From NCBI GenBank assembly GCA_964526785.1, contig CAZGMJ010000003.1, forward strand, positions 124,001-188,000: a stretch of 64,000 nucleotides of DNA. Reading direction: 5' to 3'. The position numbers and the translations under genes are program-made. Positions 30,396 to 38,802 of the stretch are shown here, piece after piece. The notes beneath the pieces are model-generated. The model had not been told where the DNA came from. It made no database searches and saw only the letters and a list, made by a program, of their open reading frames with translations. Every line of letters begins with the position of its first letter. Within the stretch, counting starts at the first letter, position 1. Source of the stretch: CAZGMJ01 sp964526785 (GTDB taxonomy: Bacteria > Planctomycetota > Phycisphaerae > Sedimentisphaerales > Anaerobacaceae).

Positions 30396-31946
30396 ATGGG
30401 TAGTATCGCAGGAATTGACCTCGGAACAACGTTCTCCGCCTTAGCGGGTCTCAACGCCATCGGTAAACCGGAGATCATCCCGAATGCCGACGGGGAAAGG
30501 CTCACGCCGTCAGCCATCTTCTTCGACGAGGAGAACTCCGACATCGTCAGAGTCGGCATCGAAGCTGTAAACTCGCGCCATCTCAACGCCGAGAGATCCG
30601 TCCGCTGGATCAAACGCCACATGGGCGACAGCGAATACAAACGCAATATCGACGGAAAAGACTGGAATCCCGTCGAACTCTCCGGGCTCATTCTCCAGAA
30701 ACTCAAACAGGACTGCTCCACCGGCGAGAATGATATACGCGACGTCGTAATCTCCGTACCCGCGCACTTCGATGAAATACGCAGAAAAGCGACCATGGAT
30801 GCAGGCGCCGGCGTTGGCCTTAACGTCATTGGCATCGTCAACGAACCCGTGGCCGCCGCACTATACTACGCAACGACGCGCGAGGTGAACGGCAACGTCC
30901 TCGTCTATGACCTCGGCGGCGGAACCTTTGACGTCACTATCATGAAGGTCAAAGGCCAGCAGATGGACATTGTCTGCTCACAGGGAGATCATGCCTTGGG
31001 CGGCGTGGATTTCGACGCCAAAATACTCGAAATACTCGAGCAGACCTATAAGGAGGAATTCGACGCCGAACTAATCACCTCACAGGAAGACCGTGCCCGT
31101 TACGAGGACGAAGCCGAGGACATCAAAAAGACCCTGTCGCGCAGACCCGTAGCCAAGAAAATGCTCTATGGCCCCGAAGGAAATATGCGTGTCGAGGTCG
31201 CCAGAGAAGCGTTCGAAGAAGCCATCAGCTCTCTGCTCGGGCGTACGGATATGCTCGTCGAAGTCGCCCTGCAGGAAGCGGAAATGAAACCTGATGATAT
31301 CGACACAGTTCTGCTGGTCGGCGGAAGCACACGCATACCGGCGGTGCAGGAGCGCCTCGAACGCACGTTCGGCTTTCCGCCCGCATCCTCCGTAAACGTC
31401 GATGAATGCGTCGCACTCGGTGCCGCGCTGCATGCCGGCCTGACGTTGTTGCGAGAGAATCCGGACGCCGTACCCGCCGGCATAGTCGCCGGCCTCAAAG
31501 ACATCAGCCTGACCGATGTCTGCAATCACAGCTACGGAACGCTCTGCGCTCCGGTAGACAAGGAAACCGGCAGACGCGTCGTCGAAAACAGAATAATTCT
31601 GAAGAAGAACACGCCGCTGCCCTGCGAAGCCTCGCAGACGTTCTACACCGTAACGCACGGCCAGGACCGCATCGAAACCACGATCACGCAGGGCGAAGAT
31701 GCCGATCCGCAGTATGTAAACAGGATAGCCACCCAACAGTTCGAACTGCCCCCGGATCGTCCGCCAGACTGCCCGATCAAGGTAACGTACGGCTACGATG
31801 TGAACCAGCGCATGCATTGCAGGTTTGAAGACGTCGAATCCGGCAAGACCCTCGAACTCGACTTCGCCCTCGACGATGACAACAATATGCAGGAAGTCGA
31901 AGCCGAGTCGAACGCCGAACAGCAGAATCCGGTCGAAGTGGAATAA
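30396..31946 (+). CDS. Hsp70 family chaperone without the helical lid
   Basis: A 516-residue Hsp70/DnaK homologue. The ATPase domain is complete: GIDLGTTFS (6-14), VYDLGGGTFDVT (about 170-181), VLLVGGSTRIPAVQ (about 305-318). A beta substrate-binding-like domain follows (about 350-490, TITQGEDADPQYVNRIATQQ), but the alpha-helical lid and the EEVD-like tail found in 638-residue DnaK are absent. AGAGGTG precedes the ATG. The gene lies 48 bp after a GrpE-domain membrane protein and 18 bp before a TerB/J-like membrane protein, suggesting a dedicated Hsp70 system at the inner membrane rather than the housekeeping DnaK. Confidence 0.93.
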   Translation: MGSIAGIDLGTTFSALAGLNAIGKPEIIPNADGERLTPSAIFFDEENSDIVRVGIEAVNSRHLNAERSVRWIKRHMGDSEYKRNIDGKDWNPVELSGLILQKLKQDCSTGENDIRDVVISVPAHFDEIRRKATMDAGAGVGLNVIGIVNEPVAAALYYATTREVNGNVLVYDLGGGTFDVTIMKVKGQQMDIVCSQGDHALGGVDFDAKILEILEQTYKEEFDAELITSQEDRARYEDEAEDIKKTLSRRPVAKKMLYGPEGNMRVEVAREAFEEAISSLLGRTDMLVEVALQEAEMKPDDIDTVLLVGGSTRIPAVQERLERTFGFPPASSVNVDECVALGAALHAGLTLLRENPDAVPAGIVAGLKDISLTDVCNHSYGTLCAPVDKETGRRVVENRIILKKNTPLPCEASQTFYTVTHGQDRIETTITQGEDADPQYVNRIATQQFELPPDRPPDCPIKVTYGYDVNQRMHCRFEDVESGKTLELDFALDDDNNMQEVEAESNAEQQNPVEVE

Positions 31947-31964
31947 ACTGCTCCTCACACGCTT

Positions 31965-33389
31965 ATGGGAAATCTCGTGGCCGTCATTGCGTTAATCTTG
32001 CTGACATCGACCATCGCCTTCGTCGCAGGTGTATTGCTTTCCGACAAAGTCAAACGCCTCGTCGCCGGTGACCGGTGTGCAGCCGCCATGAAATACCTGC
32101 ACACCGACAGACTCCGAAGTTGGGGCCGCTGCATCGTCGCTCTCATGGCGAAGACGGCCTCCCGCTACGCCGATGCTGCAGGACAGTCGGCCGCGGCCGA
32201 GTGGCTGATGAACGTTGCTCGCCGGAATGTCAACGGCCCCCGCACGGACACCGAATCGCACTCGCACGCCTCCGCCGACACAGAAACGCAGATGCAGCAG
32301 GAAGAACCCCCGCCCGATGACGATGAATGTCAGTGCCGCGTCCGCCTCGCAACGCAGGTCGATCAGGACGCTGAAGTCGCCATATTCAGCGTCGAACTCC
32401 GGGGCAATATCGAAGTCCCGTTGGAAGGCGGCGAAGCGCTCCTTCACGTTGCCATCAGCGACATCACCGATAACTTCATTGACGGCTCACCCGTGTACGC
32501 TCGAGGCGAGCAGTATCACATGACGCGGCCGACCCCGTTCTGCTGTACAACGCCACTCGGGCATCTCCCGGGCGGTCGAACCACGCTCTCGGACTGGACC
32601 GTCGTAACGCGCCTGCGCTGCGACCGCCTCTGGCTCCCTCGCCGCGGCGACAGGAAACTCATGTTCACGTGCACCGTCGTCCTTGACGGCGCCGACCGGG
32701 AACTCACATCCGCCGAGAACGTTTGCCTTTACGACAATCCGGACATGGGTTATCTCGACTTCGAACAGAACTGCCGGCGAGCGACCAATCTCGGCGTCGG
32801 CCTGGCATTCGCCGTCAGTGCTTCCGACGGCAAACTCTTCAACTGCGAAATCGACCTGATAAAGGAATGGGCCCGAAGTCATGTCCGCCTCGCGGACGAC
32901 TCCAACAAGGCCCAGCGCGAACTGGAAAAGCAACTGAACAAGACCGTGGCCTTCTTCCGCAAAGGCAACCGCCTCAACATCGAGCAGGTTTGCCGCGAAA
33001 TAGTCACCATAGCCCCCCTGTCCGAACGACAGGACATAATGGAACTGTGCCTCCGCGTCGCGCAGGCCAAGGGCATGGCCGCACCGGAAGAATTGGCGAT
33101 CCTCAAAGATCTCGCCAACTGGCTCGAAGTCCCCGCCGACAGATTCCGCGCCATGATGGAGAAGATCCTGCCGATCGGCATTCACGCCGTCCAGGATTCG
33201 CGCACCATTCTCGGCATAACCGAGGACATGTCCCCTGACGACGTACTCGCGCACCTGACCGCCGAATACGGCAAATGGAACGCCCGCGTCACAAATCCCA
33301 GTCCCGAAGTTCGCAAGCAAGCCGACCAGATGCTCAAGCTCATCGCTGAGGTCCGCAGACAATACACAGGCGAAACCGTCGCCATCTGA
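31965..33389 (+). CDS. Membrane-anchored TerB-domain protein with degenerate J-like C-terminus (DjlA-like layout)
   Basis: A 474-residue protein with an N-terminal membrane helix (about 5-24, AVIALILLTSTIAFVAGVLL), a cytosolic linker rich in acidic residues, a beta-rich middle domain (about 115-265), a TerB-like helical domain (about 270-395, QVCREIVTIAPLSERQDIMEL) and a C-terminal segment of about 60 residues (TILGITEDMSPDDVLAHL) with the helix pattern of a J domain but no HPD motif. DjlA has membrane anchor, TerB and J domain in this order and recruits Hsp70 to the membrane. Here the neighbouring Hsp70 is the obvious partner. The J-like reading is an inference. Confidence 0.8.
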   Translation: MGNLVAVIALILLTSTIAFVAGVLLSDKVKRLVAGDRCAAAMKYLHTDRLRSWGRCIVALMAKTASRYADAAGQSAAAEWLMNVARRNVNGPRTDTESHSHASADTETQMQQEEPPPDDDECQCRVRLATQVDQDAEVAIFSVELRGNIEVPLEGGEALLHVAISDITDNFIDGSPVYARGEQYHMTRPTPFCCTTPLGHLPGGRTTLSDWTVVTRLRCDRLWLPRRGDRKLMFTCTVVLDGADRELTSAENVCLYDNPDMGYLDFEQNCRRATNLGVGLAFAVSASDGKLFNCEIDLIKEWARSHVRLADDSNKAQRELEKQLNKTVAFFRKGNRLNIEQVCREIVTIAPLSERQDIMELCLRVAQAKGMAAPEELAILKDLANWLEVPADRFRAMMEKILPIGIHAVQDSRTILGITEDMSPDDVLAHLTAEYGKWNARVTNPSPEVRKQADQMLKLIAEVRRQYTGETVAI

Positions 33390-33616
33390 TCCCGCCGCGC
33401 ACATCCGCGCATCGCCTCCCCCGGCCGCCGCATGGTCCGCGTCCCGCGAGTACTCCGCCCCTCTCTCGTACTGCACTCCGCATCACTATCCGCATCGCCC
33501 CGCAGCCACTCGTTGCACGCCCCCTGCCAAATAGCTATGATGCCTTTCAGCCAGAGGGCGGCAGCCCCCATAGCTGACAACACAAAAACACGAGCCGACG
33601 TTGATCGTCACAGAAT

Positions 33617-34507
33617 ATGGACCGCCAGAAAAAGGCCTACATCTACGCAGGTGCCACCGTCCTATGCTGGTCGACCTCCGCCTCCGCCTTCAAAATATCC
33701 CTCGAACACATCGAAATCCTCCCCTTCCTCCTCATCGCCTCGCTCACGTCAACCGCCATCCTCACGCTCCACCTGCTCGCATCCGGCAGACACAGATTGC
33801 TCAAAACCTGCACCCGCCGCGACTATCTCAGAAGCGCCCTGCTCGGCCTGCTCAATCCCTTTTTCTACTACACTATCCTGATCCACGCCTACGACCTGCT
33901 GCCCGCCCAGCAGGCCCAGCCCATCAACTTCACCTGGCCGATTACGCTCGTTCTCCTTTCCGCCCTGCTGCTCAAACAACCGCTCCGCCCGCGAGACATC
34001 ATTGCAACGGCGATTAGTTTCGCCGGAGTGCTCATCATATCATCGCGCGGACACCTCTTCGACCTCCAGTTCACATCCGCCCGCGGCGTCCTGCTCGCAC
34101 TCGCCAGCACATTCATCTGGGCCTCCTTCTGGATCATCAATACGACCGACAGCCGGGACGAAGTCCTCCGCCTCTGCCTGAACTTCGCATTCGGCACAGT
34201 CTACCTCTCCATCGCAGCCGTACTGCTCGGCCGCATGCACGCACTGACCCTCCCCGGCGTGCTCGGCGGCGCATACGTCGGCGTATTCGAAATGGGAATC
34301 GCCTTCCTCTGCTGGCTCAAAGCCCTCAGGCTGTCCAAATCCACCGCACTCATAACAAATCTCATCTTCCTCGTCCCGTTCTTCTCGCTGGTGCTCATCT
34401 CCATCTTCGTCGGCGAAACCATCGCACTCGCCACCGTCGCGGGCCTCATCCTCATCGTCGCCGGCATCATCCTCCAGAGACTCCGCCCCCGCAGGACCCA
34501 CCGCTGA
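33617..34507 (+). CDS. EamA-family (DMT) transporter
   Basis: A 296-residue integral membrane protein with about ten helices arranged as two EamA repeats (about 8-135 and 155-290), the layout of drug/metabolite transporters such as RhaT and YdcZ. The second repeat contains GLILIVAGIILQRLRP near the end. Such proteins usually export amino acids, nucleotides or small metabolites; the substrate cannot be inferred here. The ATG is 225 bp downstream of the chaperone trio, on the same strand but probably a separate unit. Confidence 0.9.
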   Translation: MDRQKKAYIYAGATVLCWSTSASAFKISLEHIEILPFLLIASLTSTAILTLHLLASGRHRLLKTCTRRDYLRSALLGLLNPFFYYTILIHAYDLLPAQQAQPINFTWPITLVLLSALLLKQPLRPRDIIATAISFAGVLIISSRGHLFDLQFTSARGVLLALASTFIWASFWIINTTDSRDEVLRLCLNFAFGTVYLSIAAVLLGRMHALTLPGVLGGAYVGVFEMGIAFLCWLKALRLSKSTALITNLIFLVPFFSLVLISIFVGETIALATVAGLILIVAGIILQRLRPRRTHR

Positions 34508-34629
34508 AAGCCGCTCCGCGCCCGCTCCATCGCCAACTCTCCCCAAAAGAACCAACTGGAAACCAAACCCGGCATCCGCTATCATCGGTTCATCGCAGTC
34601 GTCGAAGATATTCGAAACCGCAGACAAAT

Positions 34630-35313
34630 ATGAACCGAAAGAAGAAAAGAATCCTGGTCCTCCTGCCCGTTGTGCTGGCCCTCGTCGCCTTCGGCGCCAT
34701 GCGCCGCGACGACGAGCAAAAAACCCCGCACAAATCGCTCGCAGCGTCCAAAGAAGAGGCCAGGATACTCAGCGTCATCGAAGAACTCTACGACGAACCC
34801 AACGGCCTGTGGAATGTGCCCCCCGCCGACGGCCGCCTCCTCCGCATCCTCGCCGAGACCCGCAACGCCAAAAACGTCGTCGAACTGGGCACGTCCAACG
34901 GATGCTCCGCCCTCTGGTTCTGCCTCGCCCTCCGCAAGACCGGCGGCAAACTCACCACCCACGAAATCGACCTGTACCGCGTCTCGCTCGCCCGCGAAAA
35001 CTTCCGCCGCGCCGGCGTCGCCGAGATAGCCACCGTCGTCGACGGCAACGCCCACGAAACCGTCAGGGACATCAACGAACCGATCGACATCCTCTTCCTC
35101 GACGCCGACAAGGACGGCTACCTGGACTACCTGAACAAACTGCTCTGGCTCGTCCGCGACGGCGGAATGATCATCGCCCACAACACCACCGACCAGGCAT
35201 CCCAAATGCCCGACTTCCTCGAAGCCATAACCACCAACCCCGACCTCGAAACCGCCTTCGTACACGACCAGCCCAACGGCATGAGCATCACCCTCAAGAA
35301 ACGCCGCTACTGA
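34630..35313 (+). CDS. Class I SAM-dependent O-methyltransferase with N-terminal signal anchor
   Basis: A 227-residue protein. Residues 6-23 (KRILVLLPVVLALVAFGA) form a signal anchor or signal peptide, unusual for this family. The catalytic part follows the O-methyltransferase family 3 pattern: SAM motif VVELGTSNGCSALWF (about 81-95), acidic residue in THEIDLYR, and DILFLDADKDGY (about 153-164), where the DAD metal/catalytic region of catechol-type methyltransferases lies. It is predicted to face the periplasm, or to be membrane-tethered. The substrate is unknown. Confidence 0.88.
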   Translation: MNRKKKRILVLLPVVLALVAFGAMRRDDEQKTPHKSLAASKEEARILSVIEELYDEPNGLWNVPPADGRLLRILAETRNAKNVVELGTSNGCSALWFCLALRKTGGKLTTHEIDLYRVSLARENFRRAGVAEIATVVDGNAHETVRDINEPIDILFLDADKDGYLDYLNKLLWLVRDGGMIIAHNTTDQASQMPDFLEAITTNPDLETAFVHDQPNGMSITLKKRRY

Positions 35314-35361
35314 CAATCAGCCCCCTCCTCCCACAGACGCTTCCGCCCGCCGGCAGCACCC

Positions 35362-35880
35362 CTACCGAACGAACGCCGCAATCGCATCTTCCATCGCCCC
35401 GGCCGCAATATAGTCCGGCAGCCTGTTCAAGCCCGGCCCGCCTTCGTACCCTGCAATGATACTCCCATCCGGAAACGCACCGCACTGCTTCGCCATCTCC
35501 TCGGCAAGCACCCCCACATTCACCTCCCCCGTAGCCGCCTCCACCATATCCCGCGCCGTCTCCACCAACCGCTCGAACTCCTCCGTACTGTCGTACCAGT
35601 TCAACTGCAGCTCCAGTTCCGCCGCCTCGCTCGCCCCCGCCCTCTCGAAAGTATACTGAATCCCGATCGGATTGTACGCCTCGATCCGCTCGTCGATAAA
35701 CGCCACGCTCGCCTCCAGATACGCCGCAAACGTCTCCGCGCCGAAATCCGCATATCCCGCCCTGCGAACCTCGCCGCGCAGCAGCTCCTCCGCCCGCGCC
35801 ACGAGATAATCCCGATGCCGCGCAAACAACTCATAGAGAAACTCATAATACGCCTTGATGACCGTATTGACTTCACCCAT
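35362..35880 (-). CDS. Acidic helical protein of unknown function
   Basis: About 172 residues from ATG 35880 (MGEVNTVIKAYYEFLYELFA). It is strongly acidic and alpha-helical with no signal peptide. Repeated E/A-rich helices (ARAEELLRGEVRRAGY, FERLVETARDMVEAATGE) suggest a helical bundle. No family was recognised. It converges with the methyltransferase gene, leaving 48 bp between the stops. Codon use is similar to the surrounding high-GC genes. Confidence 0.65.
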   Translation of the reverse strand: MGEVNTVIKAYYEFLYELFARHRDYLVARAEELLRGEVRRAGYADFGAETFAAYLEASVAFIDERIEAYNPIGIQYTFERAGASEAAELELQLNWYDSTEEFERLVETARDMVEAATGEVNVGVLAEEMAKQCGAFPDGSIIAGYEGGPGLNRLPDYIAAGAMEDAIAAFVR

Positions 35881-36043
35881 AAGCCCGTTCACCCACAACA
35901 TGCAAACCGCCTGCGAACAAACGGATTCTACGCACCCGCCCCCGAAAAAGCACCCGAAATCACCCGCCGCACGCCGTTCACCCCAGAAAAACAGACCCGC
36001 AAAAGACCACTGTAGCCCCGCAAACGTGCAATACCTCCCGTCT

Positions 36044-36102
36044 TCCTAACGTCAAAGATCAGTCGCGCACCGCATCGCGTCCGCTGCATCGCCGTGTTCG
36101 CC
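36044..36102 (-). other. attC recombination site overlapping the 3' end of the GNAT gene
   Basis: Minus-strand cores are GGCGAAC (R'') and GTTAGGA (R'). The arms between them (GGCGATGCAG... and ...CTGATC) pair imperfectly, and the left arm shares GGCGATGCAG with the attC at 39148. The last codons and stop of the acetyltransferase are inside the site. Confidence 0.72.
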
Positions 36103-36568
36103 ACTCTGCCACGCTCAACTGCATATACACGGCCTCAGGCTCTGGATTATACCGATAGGCGGCGATCTCTCCAAAACCTGCGGCTTTGTACAACGCCAGC
36201 GCACTGCTTAACGCCCGGACTGTATCCAATCGCACGTGCCCATATCCAAGCCTCTCCGCCTCGCCCATGAATGCACTGAACAGAGACTTGCCAATGCCCT
36301 TGCCTTGATGCTCAGGCAATACGAACATGCGCTTCATCTCGCAGATACCATCACCAAGATCTCGCAGGCCCACGCAACCGATGGGCTCCTGCTCCGCATA
36401 GGCCAGTATCATTGCCCCGCAGGGCGGGCCGTACATTGTGGAAAGATCCTCAAGTTCCTTATCGAACCCCTGGAAGCTGAGATTCATACCCAGCCATGAT
36501 TGATACTTGACTATCATGGCACGGGCATGCTCGTACTGAACAGGGGTATGTGCGACAGTGATGGTCAT
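36059..36568 (-). CDS. GNAT family N-acetyltransferase (integron cassette gene)
   Basis: A 169-residue acetyltransferase that would move an acetyl group from acetyl-CoA to an amine. The acetyl-CoA motif MFVLPEHQGKGIGKSLF (about 90-106) has the Q-x-x-G-x-G/A core, preceded by the beta strands with GCVGLRDLGDGICEMKR. The last 15-18 residues (RTRRCSGRDAVRD) are encoded within an attC site, typical of cassette genes and unlikely to be functionally important. The acceptor is unknown; antibiotic, peptide and protein acetylation are all possible. Confidence 0.9.
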   Translation of the reverse strand: MTITVAHTPVQYEHARAMIVKYQSWLGMNLSFQGFDKELEDLSTMYGPPCGAMILAYAEQEPIGCVGLRDLGDGICEMKRMFVLPEHQGKGIGKSLFSAFMGEAERLGYGHVRLDTVRALSSALALYKAAGFGEIAAYRYNPEPEAVYMQLSVAEWRTRRCSGRDAVRD

Positions 36569-36846
36569 GAGTCACGCCGCAAACTACGGCCATATCCTTT
36601 CTTTAGTGCACCTGTGGGCCGCGGGATCGCGGCAGTGCAATGCAAATCAACATAAATCATCTGATTTCAACCTCTCACGGGCGCTTCAACGCCTGCTGAT
36701 CGGGCCACCCCATACCCAATCCAGGCCCGATATAGCTGCCCGGAATTTCCCAACAACCAGCTTGTTATCAGTTTCACCTCCGCATTTCCATTATCCTCCC
36801 GGCGGCTTTATCCACGAACATATCGATAATTCCTTGGTGATAACGT

Positions 36847-37290
36847 TCAGCGTGGGCGGCGCGGCTTGCCACCCCGGGCTCGGCGCTGTTGTCGGGCCTT
36901 CAGTTTCTCCCAGAACTGTCGTGGCGAGAGAATCTCCAGACCCTCTATATGGCCCAGGTCCAGAAGCTCTTTGTCGCCCGTTACGAGTATTTCTGCTCCG
37001 GCTGCAATCGCCGCGGCCAAAATCGCCAGATCGTCCTGATCCCGCAGTTCGACTTTCGGCGGATTGGCGGGCTCGGCGAGAGTAGTATCCTGCTGTAAAA
37101 GCCGGATAAAATCGTCAATCAAAGCTTGACCGGCGCCGAGCTTTAATCTCAAGACTCTTTCGAGCTCCTTGAGCACCTGTTCCGAGATGATGAGTTGTTG
37201 AGATGAAAAAACCTGACGCAGAACGTCGGCGCATAGCCCTCGAGTCGCTGCAGCGCTGGCCAGGACGTTCGTGTCCAGAAAGACTTTCAC
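36847..37290 (-). CDS. PIN-domain ribonuclease toxin
   Basis: A 147-residue PIN-domain protein. It begins VFLDTNVLASA, with the first acidic metal ligand (D6), continues with a conserved E/D pair (LKELERVLRL, LRDQDDLAILAAA) and ends with VTGDKELLDLG, giving the usual quartet of acidic residues for Mg2+-dependent RNA cleavage. It starts at a GTG overlapping the antitoxin stop by 4 bp, the standard toxin-antitoxin layout. The C-terminus is arginine-rich. It lies in the cassette array, where toxin-antitoxin pairs are common stabilisers. Confidence 0.88.
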   Translation of the reverse strand: MKVFLDTNVLASAAATRGLCADVLRQVFSSQQLIISEQVLKELERVLRLKLGAGQALIDDFIRLLQQDTTLAEPANPPKVELRDQDDLAILAAAIAAGAEILVTGDKELLDLGHIEGLEILSPRQFWEKLKARQQRRARGGKPRRPR

Positions 37291-37508
37291 GACACCTCGC
37301 CGAATACATCTTCGTCCGTCAGGTATCCCCGTGCCTCCGCAAAAGGCATGAGTCTCTCACGCAGCGCATCGAACTGACTGACACGAAGCTGGCGGCGCAG
37401 CGCCTCCCGCGCAATCTCACTTCGGTTTCTTCCCGTCCGACGACTCGCCTCGGCCAACAGATCGTCGAGATTCTTATCCATCCTGATTGTCAGAGTCTTG
37501 GTTTTCAT
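37287..37508 (-). CDS. Ribbon-helix-helix antitoxin
   Basis: About 73 residues from ATG 37508 (MKTKTLTIRMDKNLDDLLAEA); two further in-frame starts upstream are less likely. The N-terminus is a CopG/ParD-like ribbon-helix-helix DNA-binding motif and the C-terminus (FDALRERLMPFAEARGYLTDEDVF) would bind the PIN toxin. The next gene overlaps by 4 bp. A 19-bp palindrome covers the start codon, fitting autorepression by the antitoxin or the antitoxin-toxin complex. Confidence 0.88.
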   Translation of the reverse strand: MKTKTLTIRMDKNLDDLLAEASRRTGRNRSEIAREALRRQLRVSQFDALRERLMPFAEARGYLTDEDVFGEVS

Positions 37509-37526
37509 GTCATACATTGTAAGACA
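37508..37526 (-). promoter_or_regulatory. Palindromic operator at the antitoxin start codon
   Basis: The 19-base sequence TGTCATACATTGTAAGACA has arms TGTC/GACA and TACA/TGTA around a single central base, differing from perfect symmetry only at two positions besides the centre. It begins on the first base of the antitoxin ATG. Ribbon-helix-helix antitoxins bind such inverted repeats, so autoregulation is likely. Confidence 0.6.
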
Positions 37527-37670
37527 ATCCGGCAAACCTGTCAACAAGAATCGCCAGCCGAACCGGGAGTTGAACATCACGCGTCAGACTCGCGGCTTAT
37601 CCGCCGCGCCCACAGCCCGTTCTTAGTCCGATGCACGGTACACGAACCCTGTTCATCACTCTCTTAACGA

Positions 37671-37919
37671 TTACATCTGTGCCATTAATCGGGGGACATA
37701 ACACTCGATCAAGCCCGAAAGAGTAAGGTGTCCCCGGAATTCCCGGAATTCTCCAATGTACTTGAATTTGGGTTTCCTGGGAGGAGGTTTTACATGTCCC
37801 GGTCGGATATGTTTTTCGATTAGGGCATTTGCCTTCTCAGAGACTTCATGCTTCAAGATATCTGGAACCTTTATCGGCTTCGCCTTTAACCATGTGTATT
37901 GCTTGTTCGACTTGGCCAT
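37671..37919 (-). CDS. Small hypothetical cassette protein
   Basis: An 82-residue basic protein, not recognised. It is rich in lysine and proline (KHIRPGHVKPPPRKPKF) with a short beta-like end (YIGEFREFRGHLTLSG). The ATG follows AAGAAACA. It is preceded upstream by an attC site and so lies in a cassette position; its own downstream attC is not clear, only a degenerate hairpin region at about 37575-37630. Confidence 0.6.
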   Translation of the reverse strand: MAKSNKQYTWLKAKPIKVPDILKHEVSEKANALIEKHIRPGHVKPPPRKPKFKYIGEFREFRGHLTLSGLIECYVPRLMAQM

Positions 37920-37932
37920 ATTGTTTCTTGGG

Positions 37933-37994
37933 ACCCAACGATTATGCTCAGCGGCGTGCGCCTTTGGCGCGTCCGCTGGAGCATTTTGTTAGGG
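37933..37994 (-). other. attC recombination site
   Basis: Minus-strand cores CCCTAAC (R'') and GTTGGGT (R', a perfect GTTRRRY) flank two arms that pair over about 20 bp (ATGCTCCAGCGGACGCGCC against GGCGCACGCCGCTGAGCAT) with one extra unpaired base, the normal attC structure. The stop codon of the 240-residue cassette protein is inside R''. Confidence 0.85.
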
Positions 37995-38711
37995 ATTGTA
38001 TGCTGCTGCAAAAGCATCTGGTATCTCGCTTCTAAGATTCGATACTCTCTTTGAGAAAAGAACAGATTCAAGAACAGAAATATTTGCTTGCATGATTACA
38101 ACAATATGCTTCCATGAAGCGCACTCCACCGGTTTCCCTTTGCAAAATTCAAACCTAATTCTATCAATATCCACACTCAGAAAGTCCTTGTTGTGCATTC
38201 CATTTGCGTGGAATGAGTTTCTCAAGTTTGCGAGTACGGTGAGAGTATTTTTTTCTGGTCCCGTGGTGGGAATACCTGCCTGTTGAAGCATGGCATTACT
38301 GATGTGCCAAAAACCACTTCTGTTTAGACTCGCAGAAAGAGCCTTTAAGATATTGCTGAAAAGATTCTCTATCTTGAAGTGTACTTTGGTAGTAAAGGTG
38401 TTTCTCAAGTAGTCGAGCATAAGGTCTTCAGCCTGACCAGAGGACAGACCAGTCCCAATTAGCTTACGATACTCCTCTTCCCAATTATCGCGATACTTCT
38501 CTTGAGAAAGGCCTTTTAAACTCATGAGGACACGTATCCAATTACCGCACGCACCAATATCACACTGCAAACCATCAAGGGCGACATGACGAGCATCCTG
38601 TGATGCATACGAAACTCCGCTCACAGTTACTATTTTCTGCCTGATGTCTTCGATGGCCTGGTTTAGGCTCTGCAACTCTTTGAGAACTTGATCGAAATTA
38701 GAGTAGCTCAT
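37989..38711 (-). CDS. Hypothetical cassette protein
   Basis: A 240-residue cytosolic protein, not recognised. It begins with a helical segment (DQVLKELQSLNQAIEDIRQKI) that could be a coiled coil. A middle region is helical with several cysteines and a C-terminal region has FHANGMHNKDF followed by IRFEFCKGKPV. The HxxNGxHN pattern resembles helical families seen in defence islands, but no firm assignment is possible. Its stop lies in an attC core. GC content is clearly lower than in the chromosomal genes. Confidence 0.72.
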   Translation of the reverse strand: MSYSNFDQVLKELQSLNQAIEDIRQKIVTVSGVSYASQDARHVALDGLQCDIGACGNWIRVLMSLKGLSQEKYRDNWEEEYRKLIGTGLSSGQAEDLMLDYLRNTFTTKVHFKIENLFSNILKALSASLNRSGFWHISNAMLQQAGIPTTGPEKNTLTVLANLRNSFHANGMHNKDFLSVDIDRIRFEFCKGKPVECASWKHIVVIMQANISVLESVLFSKRVSNLRSEIPDAFAAAYNP

Positions 38712-38738
38712 TATTTGATCCGCCCGCGTTGTTCTGAT

Positions 38739-38799
38739 CCCTAACGTTAGGGCTCATGGCCGCCGCGGCAGTGGCGTGACATGGAGCCCTTTGTTCGGC
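38739..38799 (-). other. attC recombination site
   Basis: Minus-strand cores GCCGAAC (R'') and GTTAGGG (R') enclose arms that pair as AAAGGGCTCCATG against CATGAGCCCTAAC with an extra base, giving the asymmetrical stem of attC. It lies 3 bases after the stop of the lipoprotein gene. Confidence 0.82.
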
Positions 38800-38802
38800 T
38801 TT

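Noticed and set aside
36611..36642. Hairpin TGCAC...CCGCGggatCGCGG...GTGCA upstream of the GNAT gene
   Set aside because: Arms pair, but there are no attC core sites and no T-tract on either strand, so neither attC nor terminator can be supported.
37575..37630. Degenerate attC-like sequence downstream of the 82-residue cassette gene
   Set aside because: A GCGGC/GCCGC stem exists, but the flanking cores are TAAGAAC and GTTCAAC, too far from consensus.
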